In this document: positions 17,725-27,573 of the stretch, piece by piece | Position numbering within the stretch: the stretch's first letter is position 1 | Layout: each line of letters starts with the position of its first letter | NCBI GenBank assembly: GCA_050289485.1 | Contig: JBNKFV010000018.1 | Span: forward strand, 10,214-74,213 | Source: JBNKFV01 sp050289485 | GTDB taxonomy: Bacteria; Pseudomonadota; Gammaproteobacteria; Pseudomonadales; Cellvibrionaceae | Length of the DNA: 64,000 nt | Reading direction: 5' to 3' | Translations under genes and position numbers: made by a program | The notes under the pieces: generated by a model | Database searches by the model: none | What the model was told of the DNA's origin: nothing | The model's input: the letters and a program-made list of their open reading frames with translations, nothing else

Positions 17725-19146
17725 TCAAACACTACCGATAACAGATTTTTTCTCCATAAACTCTTCCAGCCCGAACTTTCCGAACTCACGACCATTACCG
17801 GATTTTTTATAACCACCAAAGGGCGAATTAAAATCCAAGCCCCCCGCGTTCACAAAAATGGAGCCGGCCCGAATCAACGGCACCATCTTTTTGGCGCGCT
17901 CCGGATCACCCAGCAAATAAGCGCCCAAACCGTATTCAGTATCGTTGGCAATACTTATCGCTTCGTCATCGTTTTTGTAAGGAATCACAACCAGGACAGG
18001 GCCAAAGATTTCTTCCCGGGCAATGGCCATGGTGTTTTTCACATTACCGAATACTGTGGGCTTCACATAAAAGCCTTTGCTCAAGCCTTCAGGCAAACCA
18101 GTGCCACCCGCGGCTAACGTGGCGCCGTCATCAATACCCTGCTGAATCAGGCCCTGTATTTTCTCCCACTGGGCTTTATTCACCACTGGACCAATATGGT
18201 CACCCTCCTGCGCAGGATCACCCACATTTTTACTATTCATAATGTCGGCAATCATTTTCAGCGCCTCGTCGTGCTGAGACTCATGCACCAGCAAGCGGGT
18301 TGGGGCCACACAACTTTGTCCAGAGTTCAGCAGCAACCCACCCAAAATCGGTGGTAGAGCTTTGTCCAGCGGCGTGCCTTCCAGCACAATGGCGGGCGAC
18401 TTGCCACCCAGCTCTTGGTGCACGCGCTTGACCGATTCGGCAGCCGCCTTAGCCACCAAAACACCGGCGCGGGTTGAACCGGTAAACGACACCATATCAA
18501 CCCCTTCGTGTGCAGCCAGCGCCTGCCCCACAGTTGGGCCATCACCCTGTACCAAATTAAACAAACCCGCTGGTACACCCGCTGCAGCCATCACCTCGGC
18601 AAAAATAGCACCGGTAGCTGGCGTTTCTTCCGAAGGTTTGAGGATGACTGCATTACCAGCAGCCAGTGCTGGCGCTACTTTGGCTACGGTCTGATTCATC
18701 GGCCAGTTCCATGGTGTAATTAACGCAACCACACCAATCGGCTCAAAAACCACCTTGTTAGTGCCTGTGGATACTTCGGTTTCAAATTCAGATAGCGCGG
18801 CCAACGTGGCACCCAGGTGCCCCATACCTGAACCCGCCTGCGCCGTAGACGCCATGGAAATTGGGCAGCCCATCTCGGTTGAGATTGCTTTGGCAATATC
18901 GGGAATACGCTTTTCGTATTCAGCCATGATGCGTTTGACCATGTCGATACGGGTTTCTTTACTGTCTGCATAGTGTTCAGCAAACGCAGCACGCGCTGCT
19001 GCCACCGCTTTATCAACATCGGCCTGCGTGCCCAGAACAACCTCTGAGCATACTGCTTCCGTGGCCGGATTAATGGTCCGGTGCACGTTACCGCCTTCGC
19101 TATCAACCCAGGCGCCATTAATGTAATGCTGCTTGTATGTGTACAT
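17725..19146 (-). CDS. NAD(P)-dependent aldehyde dehydrogenase
   Basis: 473 residues, usual length for the superfamily. Catalytic general base in HQELGGKSP (Glu) and nucleophile Cys in NSGQSCVAPTR; cofactor loop ITPWNWPMNQ and GSTRAGV motif are present. C-terminal PFGGYKKSGNGREFG matches class enzymes acting on broad aldehydes. Cytoplasmic. Substrate unknown. The gene stands alone, divergent from a TonB-dependent receptor. Confidence 0.9.
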   Translation of the reverse strand: MYTYKQHYINGAWVDSEGGNVHRTINPATEAVCSEVVLGTQADVDKAVAAARAAFAEHYADSKETRIDMVKRIMAEYEKRIPDIAKAISTEMGCPISMASTAQAGSGMGHLGATLAALSEFETEVSTGTNKVVFEPIGVVALITPWNWPMNQTVAKVAPALAAGNAVILKPSEETPATGAIFAEVMAAAGVPAGLFNLVQGDGPTVGQALAAHEGVDMVSFTGSTRAGVLVAKAAAESVKRVHQELGGKSPAIVLEGTPLDKALPPILGGLLLNSGQSCVAPTRLLVHESQHDEALKMIADIMNSKNVGDPAQEGDHIGPVVNKAQWEKIQGLIQQGIDDGATLAAGGTGLPEGLSKGFYVKPTVFGNVKNTMAIAREEIFGPVLVVIPYKNDDEAISIANDTEYGLGAYLLGDPERAKKMVPLIRAGSIFVNAGGLDFNSPFGGYKKSGNGREFGKFGLEEFMEKKSVIGSV

Positions 19147-19679
19147 AAGATTCTCGTTACGTTATCGATTATTAAAAGTAGAGGGCGCAACACACGCTGT
19201 AACCAGTGTAAGAAACCGCCTCTGGTATTGAAAAGAAGATTGCACGAAAAATCCGGTGCAGAAATGAAACGTTTGGTATCAAAAATGGAACATCCCTGCA
19301 CTGCTTGTACACAACAAGAAGAATAAATCCGCTGCGCTACCTTCTTGTACAAACACTTATACACACAAATTGTTTTCGCGAGGTAGGCAGATCATAACGG
19401 CTCGCCGAAACCACCACTCTTCAAGATATCTCCGAGAAGCTGCCAGCATCGCGTAAAAGCTAAAGGCAATAGTGAATAACTAGGCCGCAGGGCGAAAATA
19501 TAGTCTAAAGTTATTAGTCGTGGTAATGACTGACTGCACGGGCGAGAGCGTGGCGGAAAGCCATACATTTTATTTTGGTTATTGACAAAATATGTATGTG
19601 CAAACGGTTGCAAACCTGTAATATCAGGGAAACATATCGTTTTACCAAAAGCACACAACAATAATAATTGGAGCACTCT
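19147..19679. other. Intergenic region between divergent ALDH and TonB-receptor genes
   Basis: 533 bases without a convincing gene. It should contain two divergent promoters; the receptor side has a TTGACA at 19582 and a LacI-type operator at 19599-19612. No RNA gene recognised. Confidence 0.5.
19599..19612. promoter_or_regulatory. LacI-family-type operator upstream of TonB receptor
   Basis: TGCAA-ACGG-TTGCA: an inverted repeat with a central CG step, the form typical of LacI/GalR-family operators. It is 67 bp upstream of the receptor ATG, overlapping the spacer after a TTGACA. No LacI-family gene is in this window, so the regulator is elsewhere. Confidence 0.5.
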
Positions 19680-21938
19680 ATGAACCGCCAAGATCGTACT
19701 ACTTCTCTACCTATCAGCACGCAAAACAGATTACCAGGCCGCCCAACTCTGTTGAGTAGTGCCATTGCACTTACATTGGCTAGTGTTACCCCCACGTTGG
19801 TCAATGCTCAAGAAGCCAGCAGTCAGGACAACTGGCTGCTTGAAGAAATTACCGTTACAGCCCAAAAGCGTGAAGAAAACCTACAAGATATTGCGGCGTC
19901 GGCAACTGCATTAACCGGCGAAGCATTGACGAAGAAATCAGTAAACCAACTGGACGAGCTACAATTTGCCAGCCCATCCCTGTCGATCGCTGATGCAGGC
20001 CTGACTCAGTCCGTCAACATTCGCGGTGTAGGCCTTTCGAGCGGCTCGCCGAGCGTAGCCAACGGCGTAGCCACCTATATTGACGGCGTATTCCAGCCCC
20101 CCATTGTAACAACCAATAGCTTTTATGATGTTGGCTCAGTAGAAGTGTTCCGCGGCCCGCAGGGCACCTTCGTTGGCTCCAACTCAACCGGCGGGGCTAT
20201 TTTTATCAACAGCCGCAACCCTGATTTGAGTGGTATTAATGGCTATGCCGAAGCCTCGGTAGGCAACTACGGTGCCTATGGCTTTGAAGGCGCCATTAAC
20301 CTGCCGGCCTCCGACACGCTGGCCTTTCGCGGTGCCCTGAACTATCAGCAACGCGACAGTTTCTATGATGATATAGGCCCTGCCAACAATGAACCCGACA
20401 GTCTGGACGAAGTTGCTGGTCGTATCGGCGTACTGTGGGCACCCAACGAACAATGGCAGACATTGTTTAAAGCAGAAGTGGCCGATAAAAAATCAGGCGG
20501 TTACGCCTCTAAACCCTTACCCGGTGATCCCTACCTTGGCGACCCAGACAACGGGGGCGTTCCGGAAGATCAATTTACGCTAGCCAATGATTCACCTGCC
20601 CAGAATGACGAAACCGGCAAGCAGGCAAGCCTCGAATTGCGCTATGACACCGCCAGCGGTATCACCATTCGCTCGGTGTCGGGTTATCAACATAAAGAGA
20701 TAAACAACCTCTACGACCTGGACCGATCAGTAACACCCGGCTTGCCCCAAATCACGCAAGAGCAATACGTACGCGAACGTGTGTGGACAGAAGAAATCAA
20801 CATCATCTCGCCCACCGATGGCAACTTGTCGTGGATTGTGGGCGCCTATTATCAGCGTAACCGCATTGATGTAGACATTACCCAACTTACTGCTGGCTTT
20901 CCGGTTGATATCGATATTGCCAATAAAAAGAGAACGACGGGTATCTTCGGTCAAGCGACTTATCGCTTTAACGATGAGTGGGCGTTAGATATTGGCGCAC
21001 GCCGTTCAACATATGATGTGTCAGGCACGGGTGCAGTCGTGCTTGGCCCAGGCTTCCTGGACCTGGAGGTCCAATCATTTGATGGCGATCACAACGACAG
21101 CAAACCTACCGGTAAAATCTCACTTAACTGGACACCAGACGCAAACACCCTCGTTTACGCCTTTGTTGCCCGCGGCTATAAGTCTGGCGGCTTCGATTCA
21201 GCGACCTCTGAATTCGATCCAGAAACCGTTACTGACTATGAATTGGGATGGAAGAGTACGCTGTTTGATGGTCATGTAAAAACGCAGGTCGGTGCATTCT
21301 ACTATGACTATTCAGACTTCCAGTTCGATATTCTCAACCCCGCTAGTGGTCAAGGTGAAGTGGTGAATCTAACAGACGCAACCATTAAAGGTCTGGAACT
21401 ATCAGCACAGGCTCAGTTCGGCGAACTGGGGTTCGACTTCTCGGTAGCCTATGTAGATTCAAACCTGAGTAGCGCACCAGTTATCGATACGCGTGCTTTC
21501 AACCGTGCTAACCCAGGTGCTGTGACTTCCCCCCAGTGCGCCAGCGGCCAGGTATCGACAGAAACAGCACCATGCACTGACTACACGCCCTACCTCATTC
21601 TTGGCGGCGACGGCCCTAACCTGTACTCACCAGAGCTAACCTACAACCTGGGTGTTGAATACAATTTCACCGTTAACGATATGAGCATTACACCACGCAT
21701 CAACTATGCGTATATGGATGAACAATATGCCTATATTGCTTATAACGATGCGGTAGATCGCCTGGATTCCCGCGGCCTGCTGTCTGCGCTGGTAACCGTA
21801 CAGATTGGCAACAACTATCAGGTGGAAGTGTACGGCAGCAATCTGACAGATGAAGAGTACATTAGCGGTCAAAGCACTGGGGAAAATTATTTTGGTTCAC
21901 CCCGCCAGTACGGTGCACGTGTACGTTACGATTTTTAA
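19680..21938 (+). CDS. TonB-dependent outer-membrane receptor
   Basis: 752 residues from ATG 19680 (GGAG upstream). Signal peptide ends near VNAQE. A TonB-box-like stretch EEITVTAQKREE is followed by the plug domain (residues ~45-170, with SVNIRGVG and RGPQGTFVGSNSTGGAIF), then a 22-strand barrel ending in aromatic F. It imports a large nutrient across the outer membrane using TonB energy. The AQKRxE plug start is the type seen in many carbohydrate or aromatic receptors of marine gammaproteobacteria and alphaproteobacteria. The upstream LacI-type operator favours a sugar ligand, an inference. Confidence 0.92.
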   Translation: MNRQDRTTSLPISTQNRLPGRPTLLSSAIALTLASVTPTLVNAQEASSQDNWLLEEITVTAQKREENLQDIAASATALTGEALTKKSVNQLDELQFASPSLSIADAGLTQSVNIRGVGLSSGSPSVANGVATYIDGVFQPPIVTTNSFYDVGSVEVFRGPQGTFVGSNSTGGAIFINSRNPDLSGINGYAEASVGNYGAYGFEGAINLPASDTLAFRGALNYQQRDSFYDDIGPANNEPDSLDEVAGRIGVLWAPNEQWQTLFKAEVADKKSGGYASKPLPGDPYLGDPDNGGVPEDQFTLANDSPAQNDETGKQASLELRYDTASGITIRSVSGYQHKEINNLYDLDRSVTPGLPQITQEQYVRERVWTEEINIISPTDGNLSWIVGAYYQRNRIDVDITQLTAGFPVDIDIANKKRTTGIFGQATYRFNDEWALDIGARRSTYDVSGTGAVVLGPGFLDLEVQSFDGDHNDSKPTGKISLNWTPDANTLVYAFVARGYKSGGFDSATSEFDPETVTDYELGWKSTLFDGHVKTQVGAFYYDYSDFQFDILNPASGQGEVVNLTDATIKGLELSAQAQFGELGFDFSVAYVDSNLSSAPVIDTRAFNRANPGAVTSPQCASGQVSTETAPCTDYTPYLILGGDGPNLYSPELTYNLGVEYNFTVNDMSITPRINYAYMDEQYAYIAYNDAVDRLDSRGLLSALVTVQIGNNYQVEVYGSNLTDEEYISGQSTGENYFGSPRQYGARVRYDF

Positions 21939-21957
21939 ACCCACGTAACCTTCCCAA

Positions 21958-21991
21958 TAAAAAAAGCGCAGCCTTGGTTGCGCTTTTTTTG
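21958..21991 (+). terminator. Intrinsic terminator of the TonB receptor
   Basis: Stem AAAAAGCGCA/TGCGCTTTTT with loop gccttggt, ending in seven T. A-rich on the left side too, so it can work in both directions between convergent genes. Confidence 0.85.
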
Positions 21992-22011
21992 TTGGGCGTG
22001 AGATAGCCACC

Positions 22012-23868
22012 CTACGAACCGATGGTACCCCCACCGGCTTTACGAATCACGATTACGGCGGGTCGTGGCGGCATGGCCTCGTGAAAATCTGGCCAACGGT
22101 GTTGAGGATTATCGAAGGTAGAACCTTCCGCCGGGTGCTGCACCGACACAAACAAGGTTTGATTATCCGGCGTGAAAAATGGGCCGCATAGCTCAGCCCC
22201 TTTTGGTGTGCGCAAAAAACGCTTGGTCAATGCCTTGTTCTCGCCGCTCACAGGCGCAGCATATAGGCCTTCGGCAATCCCCGTTTTTTCGGCGCCGTCG
22301 GTAGCAATCCAGATATTCCCAGCAGCATCAAATGCGCAATTGTCGGGGCATGACAACCACCCGTTCGCAGAAATATTCGGGTGATAATGGGTGGCAACAT
22401 CGCCTGGTTTACCCGCCAGTAAAAACAAATCCCAACGAAAAACCGGTTGCGTGTGATCGCCATTTTCAGGCCAAAACTCGACAATCTGACCATGGCTATT
22501 ATGTGCTCGTGGATTTGCAGCGTCGACCTGATCGGGCTTGCGCGAACTGTTATTCGTCAGCATGGCATAAACATGCCCGTTGGCGGGGTTTACCTCGACA
22601 TCTTCGGGCCGGTCCATTGGTGTGGCGCCCACAAGATCGGCCGCCTTGCGTGCATCAATGCAAACATCAGCCTGACGGGCAAAACCATTGGCAAGGGTGA
22701 GCGGGCCTTCACCAAACACCAGTGGCAACCAATTCAGGGTACCATCGTCATTAAACCGGGCCACGTACAGGGTTCCACTGGCGAGCAAATCCAGATTGAC
22801 TTCGCGGTTATCTGGGTCGTAAATACCGTCGCTAACAAATTTATAAATGTATTCAAATTTTTCGTCGTCGCCAGTGTAAGCCACCACCTGACCATTCGCG
22901 TTAAGGGCGATATTGCAGCCTTCGTGTTTACAACGGCCAATGGCTGTGCGCTTTTTCGGAATTGACTCAGGATCGTAAGGATCAATTTCAACAATCCAAC
23001 CTACATGCAGCGGCTCTTGTGGATTTTCTGCCAAATTCCAGCGTGAAAAATACTCCCCCCAACGGCCAATACCGGTGTGCATTTTAAAACGTTGATGACT
23101 CTCGGCTTCGGGCGTTTGTGTTTCGTCGCCCCAGAAATAACCGTCTACATTTTCTTCCCCGGTCAGAACCGTACCCCACGGCGTTATCCCCCCAGCGCAA
23201 TTGCCATAGGTACCCAACGTTTGAACACCGTCTTGCGACATAATGGTTTGCAGCCGTGCACTGCCGGCAGCAGGGCCGGTCATCTGCATGGGGGTATTCG
23301 GAGTAATGCGGCGGTTGTAGGTTGAGTTTGATACTACGTGCCACTGGCCGTTTGTTTGTAAGGCAATTTCCACCACGCTTAAACCGTGGGCGGCGATTTC
23401 TACCTGCGCTTGCTCACGCGAAACCTGTTTGCGCTCAGGTGAGCCAGGAAACATCATAGGGCTGTCGGTGTATTCATGGTTTACCACCAACAAGCCTCGG
23501 TTTGATTGCCCGCTGCCAAAAGGCAGTGGCAAAAAACCGATAAAATCGTTGTTAAACCCAAACTGCTGTAATTGCGATGCTGCGGTTTGTGAGAAAGGAT
23601 CAAACCCAGGCGCATGGCTGAAAATCGGATCGCCCCAACGCAATAACACCTGTGCCTCGTACCCGTCAGCCACGGTAAACTGGTCATCCAGCGCATGCGG
23701 TAGTTCAGTAAACGTGAGCGTGTTGTTTTGTCCGGTTTCACTACATGCAGACAACCCCGCCCCCATCGCAGCAGCGGTTGCCAGTACGCCGCTGCTGCGC
23801 AAAAAATGTCGGCGTGATAAATATTTTTCCAAAACTGTTTCAAAACGTACCGCTTTTACGTCATCCAT
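22012..23868 (-). CDS. phoX: PhoX-type alkaline phosphatase
   Basis: 618 residues. N-terminal twin-arginine signal (SRRHFLRSSG) followed by a hydrophobic run and an Ala-Cys site, so exported folded by Tat. The remaining sequence is the DUF839/PhoX beta-propeller: NYNCAGG-type GNCAGGITPWGT, LTGEENVDGYF, RCKHEGCN and PDNCAFDAAGNIWIATDG. PhoX enzymes use Fe and Ca to release phosphate from organic esters in the periplasm. No Pho box could be recognised upstream. The gene follows a carboxylesterase gene after a strong hairpin, so is probably separately transcribed. Confidence 0.9.
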   Translation of the reverse strand: MDDVKAVRFETVLEKYLSRRHFLRSSGVLATAAAMGAGLSACSETGQNNTLTFTELPHALDDQFTVADGYEAQVLLRWGDPIFSHAPGFDPFSQTAASQLQQFGFNNDFIGFLPLPFGSGQSNRGLLVVNHEYTDSPMMFPGSPERKQVSREQAQVEIAAHGLSVVEIALQTNGQWHVVSNSTYNRRITPNTPMQMTGPAAGSARLQTIMSQDGVQTLGTYGNCAGGITPWGTVLTGEENVDGYFWGDETQTPEAESHQRFKMHTGIGRWGEYFSRWNLAENPQEPLHVGWIVEIDPYDPESIPKKRTAIGRCKHEGCNIALNANGQVVAYTGDDEKFEYIYKFVSDGIYDPDNREVNLDLLASGTLYVARFNDDGTLNWLPLVFGEGPLTLANGFARQADVCIDARKAADLVGATPMDRPEDVEVNPANGHVYAMLTNNSSRKPDQVDAANPRAHNSHGQIVEFWPENGDHTQPVFRWDLFLLAGKPGDVATHYHPNISANGWLSCPDNCAFDAAGNIWIATDGAEKTGIAEGLYAAPVSGENKALTKRFLRTPKGAELCGPFFTPDNQTLFVSVQHPAEGSTFDNPQHRWPDFHEAMPPRPAVIVIRKAGGGTIGS

Positions 23869-23935
23869 GTCACACCTCTCAATAAAACCGTGTTATTTCA
23901 ACAGGATTGTAATAGCCAACCAACACCCGATAAAT

Positions 23936-23959
23936 AAAGAGTGGGAAAACCCACTCTTT
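23936..23959 (-). terminator. Terminator hairpin between carboxylesterase and phoX
   Basis: Perfect 10 bp stem AAAGAGTGGG/CCCACTCTTT with a 4-base loop, 27 bp past the carboxylesterase stop. Following bases on the minus strand are only moderately T-rich. Confidence 0.65.
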
Positions 23960-23985
23960 GTCATACCCAAAAACAACCTCTCGCT

Positions 23986-25437
23986 TTACTTACCCGTTAA
24001 CACATCACGCCCACGCCACGGTTCACGATAAGGTGCTTCTGGATCAGCCTCGACGCTGTCCGTCAGGTCAAAAATCTGCGTGTTACGTTGCTGCGCATCG
24101 TAAGCCGGCCAGCTATTTAATGGTTGCCCGTGGGCAACAAAGTGAGACCAGTGCTGCTGCATTCTATCACCCAGCGCTTTCCGCTCACCGTCATAGGGCG
24201 CGCCGCGCAGAGAATCCTGCATCTCGTTGTCCATGGGCCACAAAAACCCTAACTCCATAAAATGCATCGCGCCCAGTGCCGGATGGCCGCAGTCAAAGCG
24301 ATACAGCCAGGTTGGATTCTGCTGGCTGTGACGCTCGGCAAAATGTGCAGTGGGTAAGGCAAAAGTCAAATGCGAACCCAGTTTGATATTGCCACTTTCA
24401 TCGTCTGGGTAGGCAGAGAGAATCTCTTCTGCGTGTTTCTCCCCGAGCTGATCTTGCAATAAAAACCGGTATTGATCCCGGTGCAACGGAATGGTTGGCG
24501 GCCCGGGCACAATATGGAACAACCTGATTTCGTCGCGGTTAAACCCTGCCAATAAAGACACCGGTGCTACCGGACTCGCGACGGCGTCGGCAAAGGTTGC
24601 TGGTAGCAGGTCACCGTCAAACCAGGGCGCAGAAGGCAATGTCATTTGACTGCTTTTCATTACCTCAAGCTGCGCTTCAAATAATGTTCTTCGCGAAAGG
24701 TTGCGTAACTTGTCGATATCACCGTCTTCGAGTGACAAAATCTTTTTGTATTTTTCTGCGATGCCCAGGCTGCATTCACGACTTTGAATCAGCGACAAAG
24801 CACCGCTTTGCAGTATCGCACCTCGATACATGGGCCACGTGTTTTCCATCAGCATAAGTAGAGAACAAGACAATGCACCAGCCGACTCGCCACCAATGGT
24901 AATTTTGTTAGGATCGCCACCAAAGGCTTCTATATTATCGCGCACCCACTGCAAGGCCATCAGTTGGTCACGCAATCCAAGGTTAGAAGGCAGTTCAGGC
25001 AAGTTTAATGCTTCACCCATATTCACAAAGCCCAACAACCCAAGACGATAGTTAAACGTAACAACCACAACGTCGCCATTGGCGGCGAACTGGCTACCGT
25101 CGTACTCATTACCACTGCCGCCAACAAAAGCACCACCGTGAATCCAGAAAAATACCGGTTTCAACGTATCGCACTGCGCCGGTGCCCAAATATTTAATAC
25201 CAGGCAATCTTCGCTGATACCGTCGCCTTCGATATTGTCGAAGGTTCCTTCCAGCATCGATGGCGCAACCGGACCATAGTCTGTCGCTGATTTGAGATCG
25301 GTCCAGGGTGCCACCGGGGCTGGAGCGCCAAACCGTTCAGCGGTCGCATAGGGAATCCCCAGCCAGCGACACACGCCTTCAGCACAACGGCCTTGTACGG
25401 GCCCGGATTGGGTATTCACCACGTGTTGTTCACTCAT
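23986..25437 (-). CDS. Type B carboxylesterase
   Basis: 483 residues. Alpha/beta hydrolase of the carboxylesterase/para-nitrobenzyl-esterase group: N-terminal EDCLVLNIW, oxyanion hole in HGGAFVGGSG, nucleophile serine in GGESAGALS, and the catalytic histidine likely in GAMHFMELGF. No signal peptide, so cytoplasmic. Natural ester is unknown. It follows the CobW gene by 56 bp on the same strand and might be co-transcribed with LysR-CobW. Confidence 0.9.
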   Translation of the reverse strand: MSEQHVVNTQSGPVQGRCAEGVCRWLGIPYATAERFGAPAPVAPWTDLKSATDYGPVAPSMLEGTFDNIEGDGISEDCLVLNIWAPAQCDTLKPVFFWIHGGAFVGGSGNEYDGSQFAANGDVVVVTFNYRLGLLGFVNMGEALNLPELPSNLGLRDQLMALQWVRDNIEAFGGDPNKITIGGESAGALSCSLLMLMENTWPMYRGAILQSGALSLIQSRECSLGIAEKYKKILSLEDGDIDKLRNLSRRTLFEAQLEVMKSSQMTLPSAPWFDGDLLPATFADAVASPVAPVSLLAGFNRDEIRLFHIVPGPPTIPLHRDQYRFLLQDQLGEKHAEEILSAYPDDESGNIKLGSHLTFALPTAHFAERHSQQNPTWLYRFDCGHPALGAMHFMELGFLWPMDNEMQDSLRGAPYDGERKALGDRMQQHWSHFVAHGQPLNSWPAYDAQQRNTQIFDLTDSVEADPEAPYREPWRGRDVLTGK

Positions 25438-25493
25438 TGATTTTCCTCGTCACCTAGCTTGCGGATTATTTGTTATATCGTGCGTAAAACTGT

Positions 25494-26492
25494 TTATTGC
25501 CTGCAGGCTTTGAGCGAACGATCAACCATCACCCAATCCATGGGATCCATTGAAATCATTTCTAGTCGGCTATCTTCAGGTTCGCCGTCGATGGCAACCA
25601 CTGAAAGCGTTTGGCGCATGCGGTTGACACTGATCCAGCCCTGCTCCGTGTGCAGCACCCCTTTTACTCGGGGTACAGGTAGGGTATCTAAAAATACTGT
25701 CAGGGCGTCATGAGAAAATGTCCACTGGCGATTAAAAATCCAGCCACAACTAAAACCGAATTCGGCACTGTTCTCACGTTTTACCGAACCGTCTTCACCC
25801 ATTGGCAACGACGTCGGAGCCTGGGCTTGGTCATCCAGCGTCTGCGCATGGGTATGCACACCACCCGCAGGCTCTGCCAGCGAGGCTTTACGTGGCAACG
25901 CCAGCCACTCCCAGGGCAGTTTGGCACCTAGGGCAGATACTTCACTCACCAAGGGTAATTGCTGGGTGCAGTAGTCATAAAACGCCTGCAACTGCTCCGG
26001 CGTGGCAAGGTCAAGTTTGGTGGCCGCTACGATATCTGCCGCCTGCAACTGGGCATGAAAATCGGGCAGGTTGATAAAACGTGGCTCGGTAAAGCACCAG
26101 GGATCAACCAGACAAATCACAGCGCGCACATCTAATACGTCGCGATAGTTTGCGTCGGAAAACATCGCCAATATCTGGCGCGGATTCGCCAATCCGGTAG
26201 GCTCGATAATAATGCGATCCGGTTGCTGCTCACGAATCAACTGATTCAACGCTGTGCGGCTGGGCAGGCCAACACTGCAACACATGCAACCACCGGGCAC
26301 TTCGCTAACGGCAATACTGTCGGTTTTGAGCAAGGTGCCATCAATACCCACATCGCCGAATTCATTGACCAACACAGCCCAGCGCTCGTGCTCGGGCTTT
26401 TGCTGCAAAAAACGCTGAATTAACGAGGTTTTACCCACCCCCAAAAAGCCGGTAATCACGTGGGTGGGAATATGACTAAAACGCTGACTCAT
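25494..26492 (-). CDS. CobW/COG0523-family GTPase (metal chaperone type)
   Basis: 332 residues. G3E P-loop GTPase: Walker A GFLGVGKTSL at residues ~16-25, Walker B-like region EFGDVGIDG, metal-binding GGCMCCSVG (the CxCC motif) and IEPTGLANP. C-terminal CobW domain from ~225. Family members insert or deliver Zn, Co or Fe to client enzymes. The client here is not known; the adjacent esterase and the Zn-dependent FrmA upstream are only circumstantial. 30 bp after the LysR gene. Confidence 0.88.
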   Translation of the reverse strand: MSQRFSHIPTHVITGFLGVGKTSLIQRFLQQKPEHERWAVLVNEFGDVGIDGTLLKTDSIAVSEVPGGCMCCSVGLPSRTALNQLIREQQPDRIIIEPTGLANPRQILAMFSDANYRDVLDVRAVICLVDPWCFTEPRFINLPDFHAQLQAADIVAATKLDLATPEQLQAFYDYCTQQLPLVSEVSALGAKLPWEWLALPRKASLAEPAGGVHTHAQTLDDQAQAPTSLPMGEDGSVKRENSAEFGFSCGWIFNRQWTFSHDALTVFLDTLPVPRVKGVLHTEQGWISVNRMRQTLSVVAIDGEPEDSRLEMISMDPMDWVMVDRSLKACRQ

Positions 26493-26522
26493 ACGACCTT
26501 CTCAGTTATTTCTGGAACCCTT

Positions 26523-27401
26523 TTATTGCTGAAACCATTCCACCAAAAAATCAATAAACAAACGCACCTTGGCCGACAAATGCCGGTTTGCTGGATACAC
26601 CGCCCAAATGCCATTATCGGTGGGCTCAAACGCTGTGAGGGTTTCTACCAGCTCACCACTATTGAGGTAAGGCTGCAAATAAAACTCGGGTAATTGCACC
26701 ACCCCTACGTTCTGCACAGCAGCGTTCACCAGCGCGTGGCCATTGTTGCTGTGCCAATTGCCGTAAACGCGCAAATCAATGTGCTGGCCATTGGCGTCGC
26801 GGTAATGCCATGTGGGCAAACTGCCTACCAGGCAATTATGTTTTTTCAGATCGCCCAAAGTTTGCGGCGGCGGGCGGGTTGAAAAATAGGTAGGAGTGGC
26901 GGCAGTTACCAAGCGTCGCATAGCAATGCGACGGGCCACCAACGACGAATCACGCAGCACCCCGGCACGAATAGCCAGATCGTAACCTTCATGGATCAGG
27001 TCGATCACGCGGCTGGATAAGTCCAGCTCTATCTGCACAGCCGGGTACTGGCGCATAAAGGCGATAGCCGCATCAGCCACATACTTTTCACCAAACAAAC
27101 CCGCCGCCGTGAGCCTGATCAACCCACGAGGCGACTCTTGCATATCCATTACCGCCTGCTCGGCGTCGTCCAATCCAGCCATGAGGTCACGACAACGCTG
27201 GTAAAAACCTTGCCCAGAGCGGGTGAGCGCCACTTGGCGCGTAGTACGGTTAAGCAAGCGTGTGCCCAGCCGTTCTTCAAGCCGTGAAATCTGCCGGCTC
27301 ACATGCGCCTTCGACACACCCAATTGCAACGCCGCTTTGGAAAACGACGATGTTTCTACCACCACCACAAAGGTGTCGATACCTTCCCAGCGATTGGTCA
27401 C
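26523..27401 (-). CDS. LysR-family transcriptional regulator
   Basis: 292 residues, GTG start. N-terminal winged helix-turn-helix (residues ~1-60, SFSKAALQLGVSKAHVSRQISRLEERLG) and a periplasmic-binding-protein-like effector domain. Divergent from frmA across 172 bp, the standard LysR arrangement for control of the divergent gene, so regulation of formaldehyde detoxification is plausible. It resembles the single-gene AaeR/DsdC-like CrgA group with a short effector domain. Effector unknown. Confidence 0.9.
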   Translation of the reverse strand: MTNRWEGIDTFVVVVETSSFSKAALQLGVSKAHVSRQISRLEERLGTRLLNRTTRQVALTRSGQGFYQRCRDLMAGLDDAEQAVMDMQESPRGLIRLTAAGLFGEKYVADAAIAFMRQYPAVQIELDLSSRVIDLIHEGYDLAIRAGVLRDSSLVARRIAMRRLVTAATPTYFSTRPPPQTLGDLKKHNCLVGSLPTWHYRDANGQHIDLRVYGNWHSNNGHALVNAAVQNVGVVQLPEFYLQPYLNSGELVETLTAFEPTDNGIWAVYPANRHLSAKVRLFIDFLVEWFQQ

Positions 27402-27573
27402 GGGCCACCTTTTTGTTTCTGCTCAGTAACAATGTTATTCATTTTACAAAATGATAGTTAATTTCAGAAACAATATAATAGCCTCCACGACAAAGTACAG
27501 CGCTGTATCTATCGGTGCAAAACTGGCACAGTAACGCGCAAACAAACGTTAACCCTAATGTAGAGAGGCACAC

